DNA of 64,000 nucleotides. It comes from Alviniconcha marisindica (taxonomy: Eukaryota; Mollusca; Gastropoda; Provannidae). Below are positions 55,680 through 64,000 of this stretch, in pieces. The DNA lies in NCBI GenBank assembly GCA_018857735.1, contig JABMCL010002225.1, positions 956,501 to 1,020,500 on the forward strand. Direction: 5' to 3'. A program made the position numbers and the translations under genes. The notes under the pieces are model-generated. The model was not told the origin of the DNA, did not search any database, and saw only the letters and a program-made list of their open reading frames with translations. Numbering within the stretch: position 1 is the stretch's first letter; the number at the start of each line of letters is the position of its first letter.

Positions 55680-56180
55680 CATGAACCAGAGTGTTATGCA
55701 AATATTTCTTTGCTATCACAATTGTGAAGGTCGGAGTGAGGGCTCATGTAATCAAAATATTACCATTTCTGCTGTATCTTCTGAAGTGCTGGTCCTTTTG
55801 CAACCAAACTTGGTTGGCTCATCATAACGTGGAATGTCTTGTGAATGGTTGGATTGCTGTTTTTGACATCCAGGTCACAATGAAAGTCCCAAATTTCAAT
55901 GAATGTTCATCCAGGTGATAACCTTCTGAACTGCTCAACCTTTTGATCTTGATACATCATTTTGAATTGGAATGTCATGCAAATAATTGATGTGCTATCT
56001 TTAAGGTCAAGGTCACTGTTAGGGCTTGACAATCATGACTGTTTCTATTGCTTTTACTGTATCTACTGAACTGCTGATCCTTTTGCAACCAAACTCAGTT
56101 TGATGTCATACATCATCATGAGCTTGAGTATTTTGCTGTTTTCAAGGTGAGTCACAGTGAAGGCTCCAAACTTTTTGAAG
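55680..56180 (+). repeat. AAGGTCA-type repeat array
   Basis: Units at about 55724 (GTGAAGGTCGGAGTGAGGGC), 56000 (TTAAGGTCAAGGTCACTGTT) and 56141 (degenerate), with the accompanying CCTTTTGCAACCAAACT and TCTTCTGAA boxes. Confidence 0.75.
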
Positions 56181-56960
56181 ATCCTTACATTGTTTTACTT
56201 CAACTTCTTGTCTATCTTCTTCTTTACTTCCTTCTTCTTTTATTAGTTTCTATCTCTCTTCTACACCAGACGAAGACCATGGGTCAAAAGCGCTTGTGTT
56301 TTTAATTGTTCTTCATGTGTCATCATATAGGCGAGTACATTTCTCTAGAGCTGTGCCCCCAAGGAGCTGGCTTCTTGCACTGGGGGTGTTTAAACTAAGC
56401 GGCTCCACCCCTTTCACTCTTTTCTTATGTCTAGTCTCTGTCTACCAGCCCTTTCAACTATATTTCATTCCAGAAACTCTGTCCACGATACCTGTGTTTT
56501 CAGCTTCCTTCTTACAGCTTATTTCTACCTAACCAGCCATTCTCCTGTATTTATTTACAACACAGCTCTTCTTTATATAGTTCTTCTTGCTCTCTGCGGT
56601 CACCTTCAGATCCAGCGTGTTTGCCGTGCGCTGCATCTCGTGTCGGGGGAGGATGGGATCCTGGTGGCTGAGGTCCCCCGTGGGGTCCAATGCACTTCTT
56701 CAGCCCGGACTTCTCCTAGACAGGTGGTTGGGTTGGCCCGACCCAATCAATCAGCTGGTCATGCTTTGCCCTGATTTTGATTAGAAGGCAGCGGCTCAGG
56801 GTCAATCAGGGGATAGAAGTAAACTTTGTTTTTTTATCACCTGAGTATATTGCGTTTTGAGCCCAGGTGCGCACTTGCTGGATTTCCGTTTGTGTGCATC
56901 CCCTTGTTGGACTTGATGGCAGATGGGGACAAAACATAATGAAACATTACTTAACATACA

Positions 56961-58378
56961 ATGGCAACAAAACACCAATCCAAAAAAAAGAGTAGGGATG
57001 ACAACTCGTATACAGATTCCGACAATGAGATGCTCATGAAAAGTGAAACAAATTGGCCCAGATTTTTCATAGTTGAGTCGGCGAGTGAAGATCTCCCTCT
57101 GCAAAAGTTATCTCCTTTCGCAGTTCAGAAGGGTTTTCAAGCTTTTGCCAGAACCCTGAAGAGCATCAAAAGACTGAGAGATGGCTCCTTCTTGGTGGAG
57201 TGTGGCAAAAGGGCCCAGGCCCAAAACCTGCTCCAAACAAACAGATTTATTGACAGACCAGTCAAGGTCTCAGTTCACAAGACCCTGAACGCCTCTCGGG
57301 GAGTAATCAGGTGTCGGGACCTCGCTGACATGTCGGAGGTTGAGATCTGGGATGAACTGAAAGATGAAGGTGTGGTTGGGGTGAACCGAGTGACACTGAA
57401 GAAGGAGGGAAAGGTGATCCCTACCAACACTTTTTCTTGACGTTCGGTTCCCCAGATCTCCCAAAAGAGATTACAGTTGGCTGTCTAAAGGTGAAGGTGG
57501 CCTTGTTTGTTCCCAACCCAATGTGTTGCTTCAACTGCAACAAGTTTGGCCACACGAGCCAACGTTGCAAGGTTGCTGAGAAGTATCTGGATTGCGGAAA
57601 AGATAAGCATGAAGGTCGATGTGAGGGACCCAAGCTGTGCTCTAATTGCAATGGTCCCCACGCTTCATCAGCTAAAGATTGCCCGGTCTGGCAGAAGGAG
57701 AAGGAGATTCAGTGAGTCCACGTTGAGAAATGCATATCCTTTCTGGAAGCCAGACAGTTGGTTGAAGCCAAGATGCCAGCTGTGGTCTCTGGAGGCAAGT
57801 CCTACGCCGCTGCCGCTTCCACCAGAAGAGAGTCCAAATCTGTTGAATGCCAGACATCTTTAACCTGGGTTTTTTCAGAACGTCCACTTAGGACGACGGA
57901 GTCTAACATGCATTGTTCTGGTGGACCCAGATCGGTATCGACCAGCACTCAGGCTTCCTCCAAGAAGTTGAGGATGGTATCGGCCAATGCCCGGGTTCCG
58001 TGCGAGTCTGCTAGGTGTTCTTCGGAGACAGATAGGGGTTCAGCCAATCCCCCCAAAATGGCCTCTAGGGGTTCCACCAATCCCCACAAAATGGCATCTA
58101 AGGGTTCAGCAGCTGCCTCCAAAAGTGCACATAAGGGTTCAGCAGGTCCCTTAAAAACTGTGGCCTCAAAAGATGGTTTATCATCTTTGAGGTGCTCACC
58201 TACTAAGGTGAGGGTGGACGTTGAGGGTTTTTTGCACCCCAGGCGCTCCACTCCTTCCAGCAGGCCCCAGGTGCCACCCAAGCCAAAAGTTCCAGACAGG
58301 CAGAGCAAGGCAGAGAGGAACCTAGTTCTCTTGAACCAGTACTCTGCCCTGTCAGATGACGAAATAGAATCGTCATGA
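56961..58378 (+). pseudogene. Jockey-like ORF1 (gag-like nucleic-acid-binding protein), broken
   Basis: ORF1 proteins of Jockey-type LINEs bind the element RNA. The start ATG at 56961 opens a lysine-rich N-terminus, then an RRM-like region (WPRFFIVESASEDLPLQKLS ... VSVHKTLNASRGVIRCRDLA). A frameshift in a T-rich run near 57428-57437 moves the frame. Next come zinc knuckles: CFNCNKFGHTSQRC (CX2CX4HX4C), a second with its first Cys replaced (YLDCGKDKHEGRC), and CSNCNGPHASSAKDC. An in-frame TGA at 57713-57715 interrupts it. The tail (57758-58378) has repeated S-x-NPxKMAS(R/K)G units and ends DDEIESS. Total span is about 472 codons, near the usual size. Two lesions make it a pseudogene. Confidence 0.88.
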
Positions 58379-58640
58379 ATTCTTTAAAGCTAAAATAATG
58401 GTTTATTTCATTATTCAGCGATTCTTGAGAGTTTTTTAAGTTAACTTTGAGGAGATAAATCCACTCGCAAGATGGTATAAAGGAGCTATTATTGGAGTGC
58501 AGGAAACCAGTTTTTCTGCATAACCCTCTTGCTCTTTTTATCTGGTCATTTTTATGCTGATAGTCCATTCTTCTGACTTTTTCAAAAATACTCGCAAATT
58601 TTGGTTGGGAGTTAGGCCTCTTCATATGACTCCTGTTGAG
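58375..58640 (+). pseudogene. Jockey-like ORF2 stub, N-terminal endonuclease fragment
   Basis: The ORF1 stop TGA (58376-58378) overlaps an ATG at 58375-58377 (ATGA), followed by MNSLKLK and a stop. In the next frame IMVYFIIQ, VNFEEINPLARWYKGAIIGV and QETSF follow. This matches the start of apurinic-type endonuclease domains ('IxQWNCRGLxxNxxEL...xxxxxQET'); the QET glutamate is a metal ligand. Frameshifts and a stop show decay, and sequence after about 58640 is not ORF2. Confidence 0.75.
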
Positions 58641-58754
58641 CAGCTACGAGATGACAGTTGGTAGGTGGTATGTGCAGCTCTCTGCCATATGACACTGGTA
58701 TTTGCCATTAAGCATTTTAATCTTCTAATGAAAAGCTGCTAAAAATTCCAAAGC

Positions 58755-59285
58755 GAAATCTCAAATCATTTGGACAACTTTCTTTCAGTTTCATGGCACC
58801 ATCTCTCTGGAATTCTCTGCTGGCCACTCTTAGAAAGGTACCAACACTGTCTCAATTCAAATTGCAGCTGAAAACCTTCTTGTTTGCCCAGGCCTTCCTG
58901 TAGAGTCTGAAGAAATCTGTGTCTGTGTGTGGCAGTTGAATGTAGATGGATGCATATGGATAGGGAAGGGGAAGGGAAGGGGGGGGGGGGGGGGAGCATG
59001 AGAGATCTAGGCAAGAGAAGGAGGCACGGGTTGGGTGGGTAATAAGACAGATTCAAATTGGTGTTGTTGTTTGAGATCATTAAGTTAATATTTTGTTAAT
59101 TGTTGTATGAGTGGATGAGCGGAGACTGGTGTGCGCATGTCATTGTGTTGTGTGTGTGTCTGTTGTTCGATAGGTGATAACGGTAATTTAAGCTACAGTA
59201 ATTAAGGTTTTGTTTGCTGAAATGTATGTTAATGTAGTTTTTGTGATAAGATGTTTGTAAAGAATAGCGCTTTATAAGAAGAAGA
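58755..59285 (+). mobile_element. LINE 3' end (CR1/L2-like)
   Basis: GGACAACTTTCTTTCAGTTT encodes SFMAPSLWNSLLATLRKVPT then LSQFKLQLKTFLFAQAFL and a stop at 58900-58902, the normal C-terminus of this LINE type. A 3' UTR of about 380 bp follows, ending AATAGCGCTTTATAAGAAG with an (AAG)n tail. A 16-base G tract lies at 58979-58994. Confidence 0.85.
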
Positions 59286-59361
59286 AAATTCTTTCTTATT
59301 ATAATTTTTTATTTTGTATTATATTCATCCATTCCTTTTTTATACTTTTCTTTAACCTGGT

Positions 59362-59724
59362 ATCGATAAATTAGACGGAATGGTCGACGATATCAGCATG
59401 TCCTAGCCTTATGCACTCTCTAAACAAGGGTAATATTGAAGGGACTAATGGTTTGAAAATTGATGTCTGATGGATTTCTGTTTTACATTTGCGAAGTGAT
59501 TGGTTTTCTGGATTGACTTGACAAAGTATATATATATAGTTGAGAAAAGGTTTTCAGTTTGTGTTTTACCCACTTCTTAGGACTGTTTAAAAAAATCTGA
59601 ATACATATAAGTTTTTAACATGGACACATTTTTAACAGATATTGTGTACCGACAAAATGTGTAACGCCCTGAGATAATTGTAATGGTTGACTGGGCGTAA
59701 AACACCAAATTACTTACTTACTCT
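59362..59724 (+). mobile_element. SINE-B, longer copy
   Basis: It starts ATCGATAAATTAGACGGAAT and ends GGTTGACTGGGCGTAAAACA then CCAAATTACTTACTTAC. It matches 1723-2010 along the head (GGTAATATTGAAGGGACTAA, TTTGCGAAGTGATTGGTTTT) but has extra sequence before the tail. I found no clear target duplication. Confidence 0.85.
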
Positions 59725-60680
59725 AGAGCTGTTCTCTTTTGTCAACCTCACCAGCAGCTGTTCACTCATTTTTTGAAGGTTTGTTAATCCTGTGCTTTCT
59801 GCATCATTTTTTTCTATTTGCAACCAAACTGGATATGTTGATGTACAGTAACAGCAAAACCAACTGCAAAGTGGCTATGTGTTGATGGTATCATTAGGCA
59901 TATGAAAGGGGGGTATTTTGGTGTGCATGTGAATTTTGTTAAACTTTTTTCTAAGAGCTTTTATTATTATTATTTCTAAATTATGTGAATATGATACTAC
60001 TCCATTGTCAGCATCGAGACAAAAAACATGCACACCCGCTGTTGTTAAAATTTGATTCAGTGCTGAATACTAATAATAACAGTGGGAGACATCTAGAGGT
60101 GCTCTTTAAAAGTGCAAAAAGCTTTGTGATAAACAATGTAACAAGACCAGAAAAAGAAAAATATGAATGTGACAATCTTTGTCTTTCACACTCACACACA
60201 CTCATGCACAAGCATGTGAGCGCGTGTGCATGCACACACACACACACACACACACGCACTTAAAAAGTGGCCAGCATCAGAACTAGTTGAGCAGTCCAGG
60301 AGTAACAGATTGAATTGTACAGTAACAAATTGCCAGGTCTGCACCCCATGTGCCTGCACCAAGTTCGACTATTTATGGGAAATTGTCTTGTCTAAAAAAT
60401 TAATTTAAAATGCCTACAAAATCCAACAAATAGAAGGGATCAAAATAAGAATTGAAGCTTCAAGGATGCTGCTAACTCACCTTCAATTTCATTTTAAAAC
60501 TAGAACACAAATTCTTTTCCTAGTGCACTTGTGGACTCAAAAGGTGTGATACTTCAGGAAAAGCATCAAAGAGTCTGTAATATACCACAGATGACCTCCT
60601 ATACTTGAGAGTGTTTGTACATGTAACCAGTCACACACTTGGTCACTTTTAAAACCTTTTTCTCAAAATTTGTTACATAA
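59725..60680. other. Intron sequence with a small CA microsatellite
   Basis: A CA-rich run is at about 60187-60255. Fragments at 59810-59900 (AACCAAACTGGATATGTTGA, GGGGGTATTTTGGTGTGCAT) resemble the right end of the AAGGTCA family. No gene is seen. Confidence 0.5.
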
Positions 60681-60689
60681 CCAAGTGGA

Positions 60690-61081
60690 CCATCTAAATG
60701 TCTCATCCTGAGCCAGATTGTCATGCAAAAATATTGTTTTGCTATCTTCAAGGTCAAGGTCACAGGGTTGGCTCCTGCAATCAAAATATGGTCATTTCCA
60801 CTGTATCTTCACAATGCTGATCCTTTTGCAACCAGACTTACTTTGGTGTGCATCATCATAAGCCAGAATGCCTTGTGAAAAGATTGGACTGCTGTGTTCA
60901 TGGTCAAGGTCAGAATGATGTTTGATACTTCATTGACTGTTCCTCAGTCCTATATTTTCTGTACCAGTGATAGCTTTGCCGCTAGACTAGATGTGTTGAT
61001 GTACCGTCACTAATAACCTGACCAGGTACAAAGTGAGCATACGGTGTGCTGACAATAACAGTGACTTTCAGTATGTAGGTG
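60690..61081 (+). repeat. AAGGTCA-type repeat array with right end, interrupted at 61081
   Basis: Units at about 60749 (TTCAAGGTCAAGGTCACAGG) and 60898 (TTCATGGTCAAGGTCAGAAT), then TATTTTCTGTACCAGTGATA and GACAATAACAGTGACTTTCA. The sequence is then broken by a retro-insertion. Confidence 0.8.
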
Positions 61082-62291
61082 TGATGGATTACAGAGCAGA
61101 AGGATGAGTGTGACAGGTAGCAGAGAATGCAGTCAAGCAATGTAGAGACCAAAGCAGATTCAGGCATACAGCAATCAGGTTTATTTCACAGCAGACAATT
61201 TTTCAGCACACTCACAGTGGCCTCCTGCATGCATACATAACAGTGCAACATGGGCACAAAGAAAACACTCACTAAAATCAGATTGCTTCTATGGACAGCA
61301 AAATGGACGACATTTATGTTTTCTCTGCCTGCATGAATACAAATTTATCAATAATTGCTATACCAATTAAATCATTAAAAAAAACATCAAATTAAAGCTC
61401 AAGTTACAATCTTTTAAACCATGTAAAAAGAATATACAAACATAATTGTTTTACAAGAGTGGGAAACATGACATATGCCCATCTGTATACAGCTTCTTTG
61501 AACTAGATTGCAACTAGTACAGTGTGCAAAATATTATGCTGACAAGCTTACATCAGAATAAAGTACGTGCTCTGATGGTTAAAATGATCCAGAATTATAA
61601 TCCCCTAAAGACTAGTAACAAAAGAATTGGTGTGAATTGTTACTTTGTGCACATGTCCACAGCATCGCAAATACCAAGTAGTCTAGCTGCTCAAAGAATT
61701 TAGTGTCTACAGTACTACAGAATTTAGTGTCTACAGTACACAGTACTTAATTTGTTTTTCTCTCTCAAAATAAATACATCAGTAAAGTTGGTTAGACAAC
61801 ACACTGATCAAAATTGGATTACTTTAATCAAGTCAAACAGCAATTCACTACTACACAGAGAAAGCCACACCAGCCTGTAAGCAATTGTTATAAAAAATAG
61901 ATCTAGTCACAGTAAGAGAGGCGATCGAGACATCAGCTACAGATTTTTCTCAATCTTGCATCTAAATAAGCAACACATAGAAATTCTAAGATGCCAAATC
62001 ATATTTAATGTGGACTGGTGCACAAAAAGGAGTGGGTTACAAACAACAGGCGGTAATTGGTGAAAAATGGATTTTAGGGTATGTCAGCTGTAGAGCACAG
62101 GCTACCTTCCATTGGGCAAATTTCCATAAAAACAGTAAACTAAGGTGACAAAGTATTCATCTTCAAATACACATAGTTTTTAATAAAAGTCTATAGTAAA
62201 ACAATCAACAGTAAACTAAGCTGACAAAGTATTCACCTGCAAATATACATCATTTTGAATAAAAGCCTATAGTAAAAAAAAAAATTAAAAA
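61082..62291 (+). mobile_element. Poly(A)-tailed retro-insertion of about 1.2 kb, origin unknown
   Basis: ATGTAGGTG occurs at 61073-61081 and 62292-62300 as a likely target duplication. The insert ends TGAATAAAAGCCTATAGTAA followed by an A-rich tail, so AATAAA sits about 20 bases before poly(A). A diverged 75-bp tandem duplication occupies 62130-62278 and gives two AATAAA signals. No ORF or RT motif is present. It could be a retrocopied 3' UTR, a non-coding RNA, or an unknown LINE tail. Confidence 0.6.
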
Positions 62292-62341
62292 ATGTAGGTG
62301 CCTATGGCTGACATGTACCCCCTTCAGACTGTGATTTTCCT

Positions 62342-62560
62342 TGATCAGAGTTAGCCCCCATTGATCCCGGCCTCGCCACTTGATCATTGCCCTGTGAATC
62401 ATCTCTGCCATGATCAGAGTTAGCCCCCATTGATCCCAGCCTCGCCACTTGATCATTGCCCTATGAATCATCTCTGCCATGATCAGAGTTAGCCCCCATC
62501 GATCCCCACTCTGCATCCCATCTCTACAACAATCAGAGCCAGCTCCCATCAATCCAGCCC
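62342..62560 (+). repeat. Tandem repeat, 69-bp unit, just over three copies
   Basis: TGATCAGAGTTAGCCCCCAT starts at 62342, 62411 and 62480; a diverged fourth starts near 62530. Sixty-nine bases are 23 codons, so the minus strand is open through it with a 23-residue repeat (WGLTLIMAEMIHRAMIKWRG...). It lies just upstream of a LINE, so it may be promoter repeats of that element. Confidence 0.9.
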
Positions 62561-62635
62561 TTGCAACTTGATCCCTCACTGTCTTCTCATCTCTGGGAAC
62601 TGGGCATCAGGTTTCATCTCTCCTGGTAAGGCAGC

Positions 62636-64000
62636 ATGCATTCTTATAGAGGTGGGAGGAGGAAGCAATGCAAGATCAGTGTTGTGTCTGGCGTTAGAGC
62701 TGTATCTACAAGTACAAGTGATGATATCCATCAATCACCAGAAATGAGGTCATTGGACTCCAAACACCTCACACCTGTGATTGACATTGCCAATGACGTG
62801 CCACCCTCACTTCGGACTCCTTCCAGTTCTAGGGGCACCAAGTTTGCCAACCTGATCACTGTCAGTGTCCAAGCTTCCACTGTCACCTCATCACCCCTAA
62901 CACGGTCAAAGATCATAAAGCTACTGTTCTCAGTCTTGTCACCAGAAAACCAGTGACATTCATGAAATGATTCTCATTGATGGCATTGACATTCTGCTAA
63001 TGAGAGAGACATGGTTATAAACATAGGGTGATGAAACCTGTGTTGCTGAAATGACACCTCATGGTTACGTACTATGATCGTTCCCTTGATCAGGTTCAAG
63101 AGGCGTAGGTATTGCTTTCATTCTTCAGGATGCTTTCTCTCAGAGTACATCTTTCAGATGCCTGTCCATTCAGTCTTTGGAGGCTGTTGAGCTTTATAGC
63201 TCCAGCTACTGAGTTTCTCACACAGTTTGCAGATTCCCACTGTGATCTTGTACTGCTTGGCGATTTTAACTTTCATTACAATGACTGCGCTGATACCCAG
63301 GTGAATCACCTCAAGAGTATGCTCAGTGACCACAGTTTGACACAGTTCATTGACGTTCCTACACATAGATGCAGCCACACATTGGATTGGGCTGTAGATC
63401 ACTCAGACGCGAGTTGTCTCATTCTGAAGAGAGTTGAGGACATGCCCGGTCTCTCCTACCACAAGAGCCTCCTATATCTGATGACGATCACAGCACCAAG
63501 CAAGGCAAAGCATGCTGTCACATCTCAGAACACCAAGGCTGTGTCTCTCCTGATTTCCAGGCAGACATCAAGTGTTTCACAGACTGCTACAGTCAGTGTC
63601 CCAACAGAGACCTTGTGGATGGCTACAGTGCTGGTCTCCATGCAGTCATGGACCGCCACACACCCCAGGTCACCTGCTGCGTCAGCCACTGATGCTCAGC
63701 CCCATGGTTGACTGATGAGGTCAGAGAGGCACGCAGAAGAAGACAACAGGCAGAGCATTTTTGCAAATCAACTCACCCAACTGTCTACAGGGAAATCTTC
63801 ATCAGGTAGCAGGCCACCATGAAGAAATGCATACGGGATGCCAGGAAGCTTCACTACAGCAGCAAGATAGACGTCTGCTCTACCACTAAGCTGCTTTTTG
63901 CTTTGATGAACTGCTCTGCAAAACAAAGACTACCTCTCTGCCTTTGAACATTCCTGTTTCAGACCTGCCACAACGCTTTTGCGACTTTTTTGTGACTAAG
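62636..64000 (+). mobile_element. LINE (CR1/L2-like), 5' part: ORF1-like piece and endonuclease, running off the window
   Basis: A short serine-rich frame (62636-62956) precedes the endonuclease. The endonuclease is read in pieces: DIL(L)MRETW near 62990, SGSRGVGIAFILQDAF-like sequence near 63090, then 63112-63711 with CDLVLLGDFNFHYNDCADTQ, THRCSHTLDWAVDHSDASCL and DMPGLSYHKSLLY. GDFN is the catalytic motif. The normal SDH near the end is SYH here. The linker follows (PWLTDEVREARRRRQQAEHF, KCIRDARKLHYSSKID). Frameshifts and stops make it inactive. The RT lies beyond 64000. Confidence 0.85.

Larger units (their letters stand above)
56300..58640 (+). mobile_element. Jockey-like non-LTR retrotransposon, 5' portion
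   Basis: It consists of a GC-rich leader (about 56300-56960), ORF1 (56961-58378) with zinc knuckles, and a stub of ORF2 that stops within the endonuclease at about 58640. No RT follows in register. The LINE end at 58755-59285 may belong to another element. The left end is uncertain. It lies in the intron downstream of exon k, in sense with the gene. Confidence 0.8.

Noticed and set aside
57949..58308. A 119-codon minus-strand open frame
   Set aside because: It is the antisense shadow of the ORF1 tail of the Jockey-like element, whose sense frame has zinc knuckles and family motifs.
62250..62579. A minus-strand protein with 23-residue repeats as a genuine gene
   Set aside because: The repeats follow from a 69-bp DNA tandem repeat, and there is no family match or promoter. 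It was kept only as a low-priority observation.
1..64000. A CRISPR array, operon, phage or bacterial mobile island
   Set aside because: Spliced exons, SINEs, LINEs and microsatellites identify eukaryotic nuclear DNA. The tandem repeats have no spacer structure.

Overview
This is a eukaryotic, intron-rich window, most likely from a mollusc and probably a gastropod. That placement is an inference: it rests on tRNA-derived SINEs, SINE tails ending in a GACTGGGCGTAAAACACC-type motif, CR1/L2 and Jockey-like LINE remnants, and a very abundant family of repeats carrying AAGGTCAAGGTCAC. No prokaryotic gene, CRISPR array, rRNA or intact tRNA gene was found.

The only host gene I can support is an anoctamin (TMEM16) gene on the + strand. 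Eleven consecutive internal exons lie between 1524 and 55376. Each has AG/GT borders, and all splice phases join without a break into about 351 residues. These cover the pre-TM1 segment, TM1, the cysteine-rich extracellular loop, TM2 to TM5, and the start of TM6, including the N-x3-E pair that supplies calcium ligands in this family. The N-terminal exons lie to the left of the window. The exons for the rest of TM6 through TM10 lie to the right. Introns run from about 0.7 kb to 11.8 kb and make up nearly all the sequence.

Region by region: 1-1.5 kb holds a decayed piggyBac transposase ending at a TTAA 45 bp before an exon. 1.7-2.0 kb is a SINE with perfect target duplications. 6.2-10.5 kb holds several LINE remnants, a 42-bp SINE-tail insertion inside one of them, and a TA-flanked MITE nested inside another copy. 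13.6-15.7 kb has a SINE inserted head-to-head into another SINE, followed by a minus-strand LINE. 16-27.9 kb is one long intron with minisatellites, G tracts and microsatellites. At 28.0 kb a MITE sits immediately after a splice donor. 30.7-36.4 kb is mainly AAGGTCA-type repeats, interrupted by a CpG-rich LTR-like insertion and another MITE. 38 kb has an inverted Penelope-like element pair inserted in a LINE. 44.6-46.1 kb has a split SINE ending just before an exon. 48-51 kb has two minisatellite loci with a shared unit. 52-54 kb is SINE, LINE and an unclassified dispersed repeat. 56.3-58.6 kb is a Jockey-like LINE with a broken ORF1 and a stub of ORF2. 61.1-62.3 kb is a poly(A)-tailed retro-insertion. 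62.3-64.0 kb is the 5' part of another LINE.

I did not find a clearly new biological system. The most interesting points are structural: several transposon-within-transposon insertions with readable target duplications, mobile elements placed within tens of bases of anoctamin splice sites, degenerate hammerhead-like cores in a Penelope-like repeat, and nuclear-receptor-like direct repeats spread by a repeat family. Repeat borders are approximate unless a target duplication is stated.
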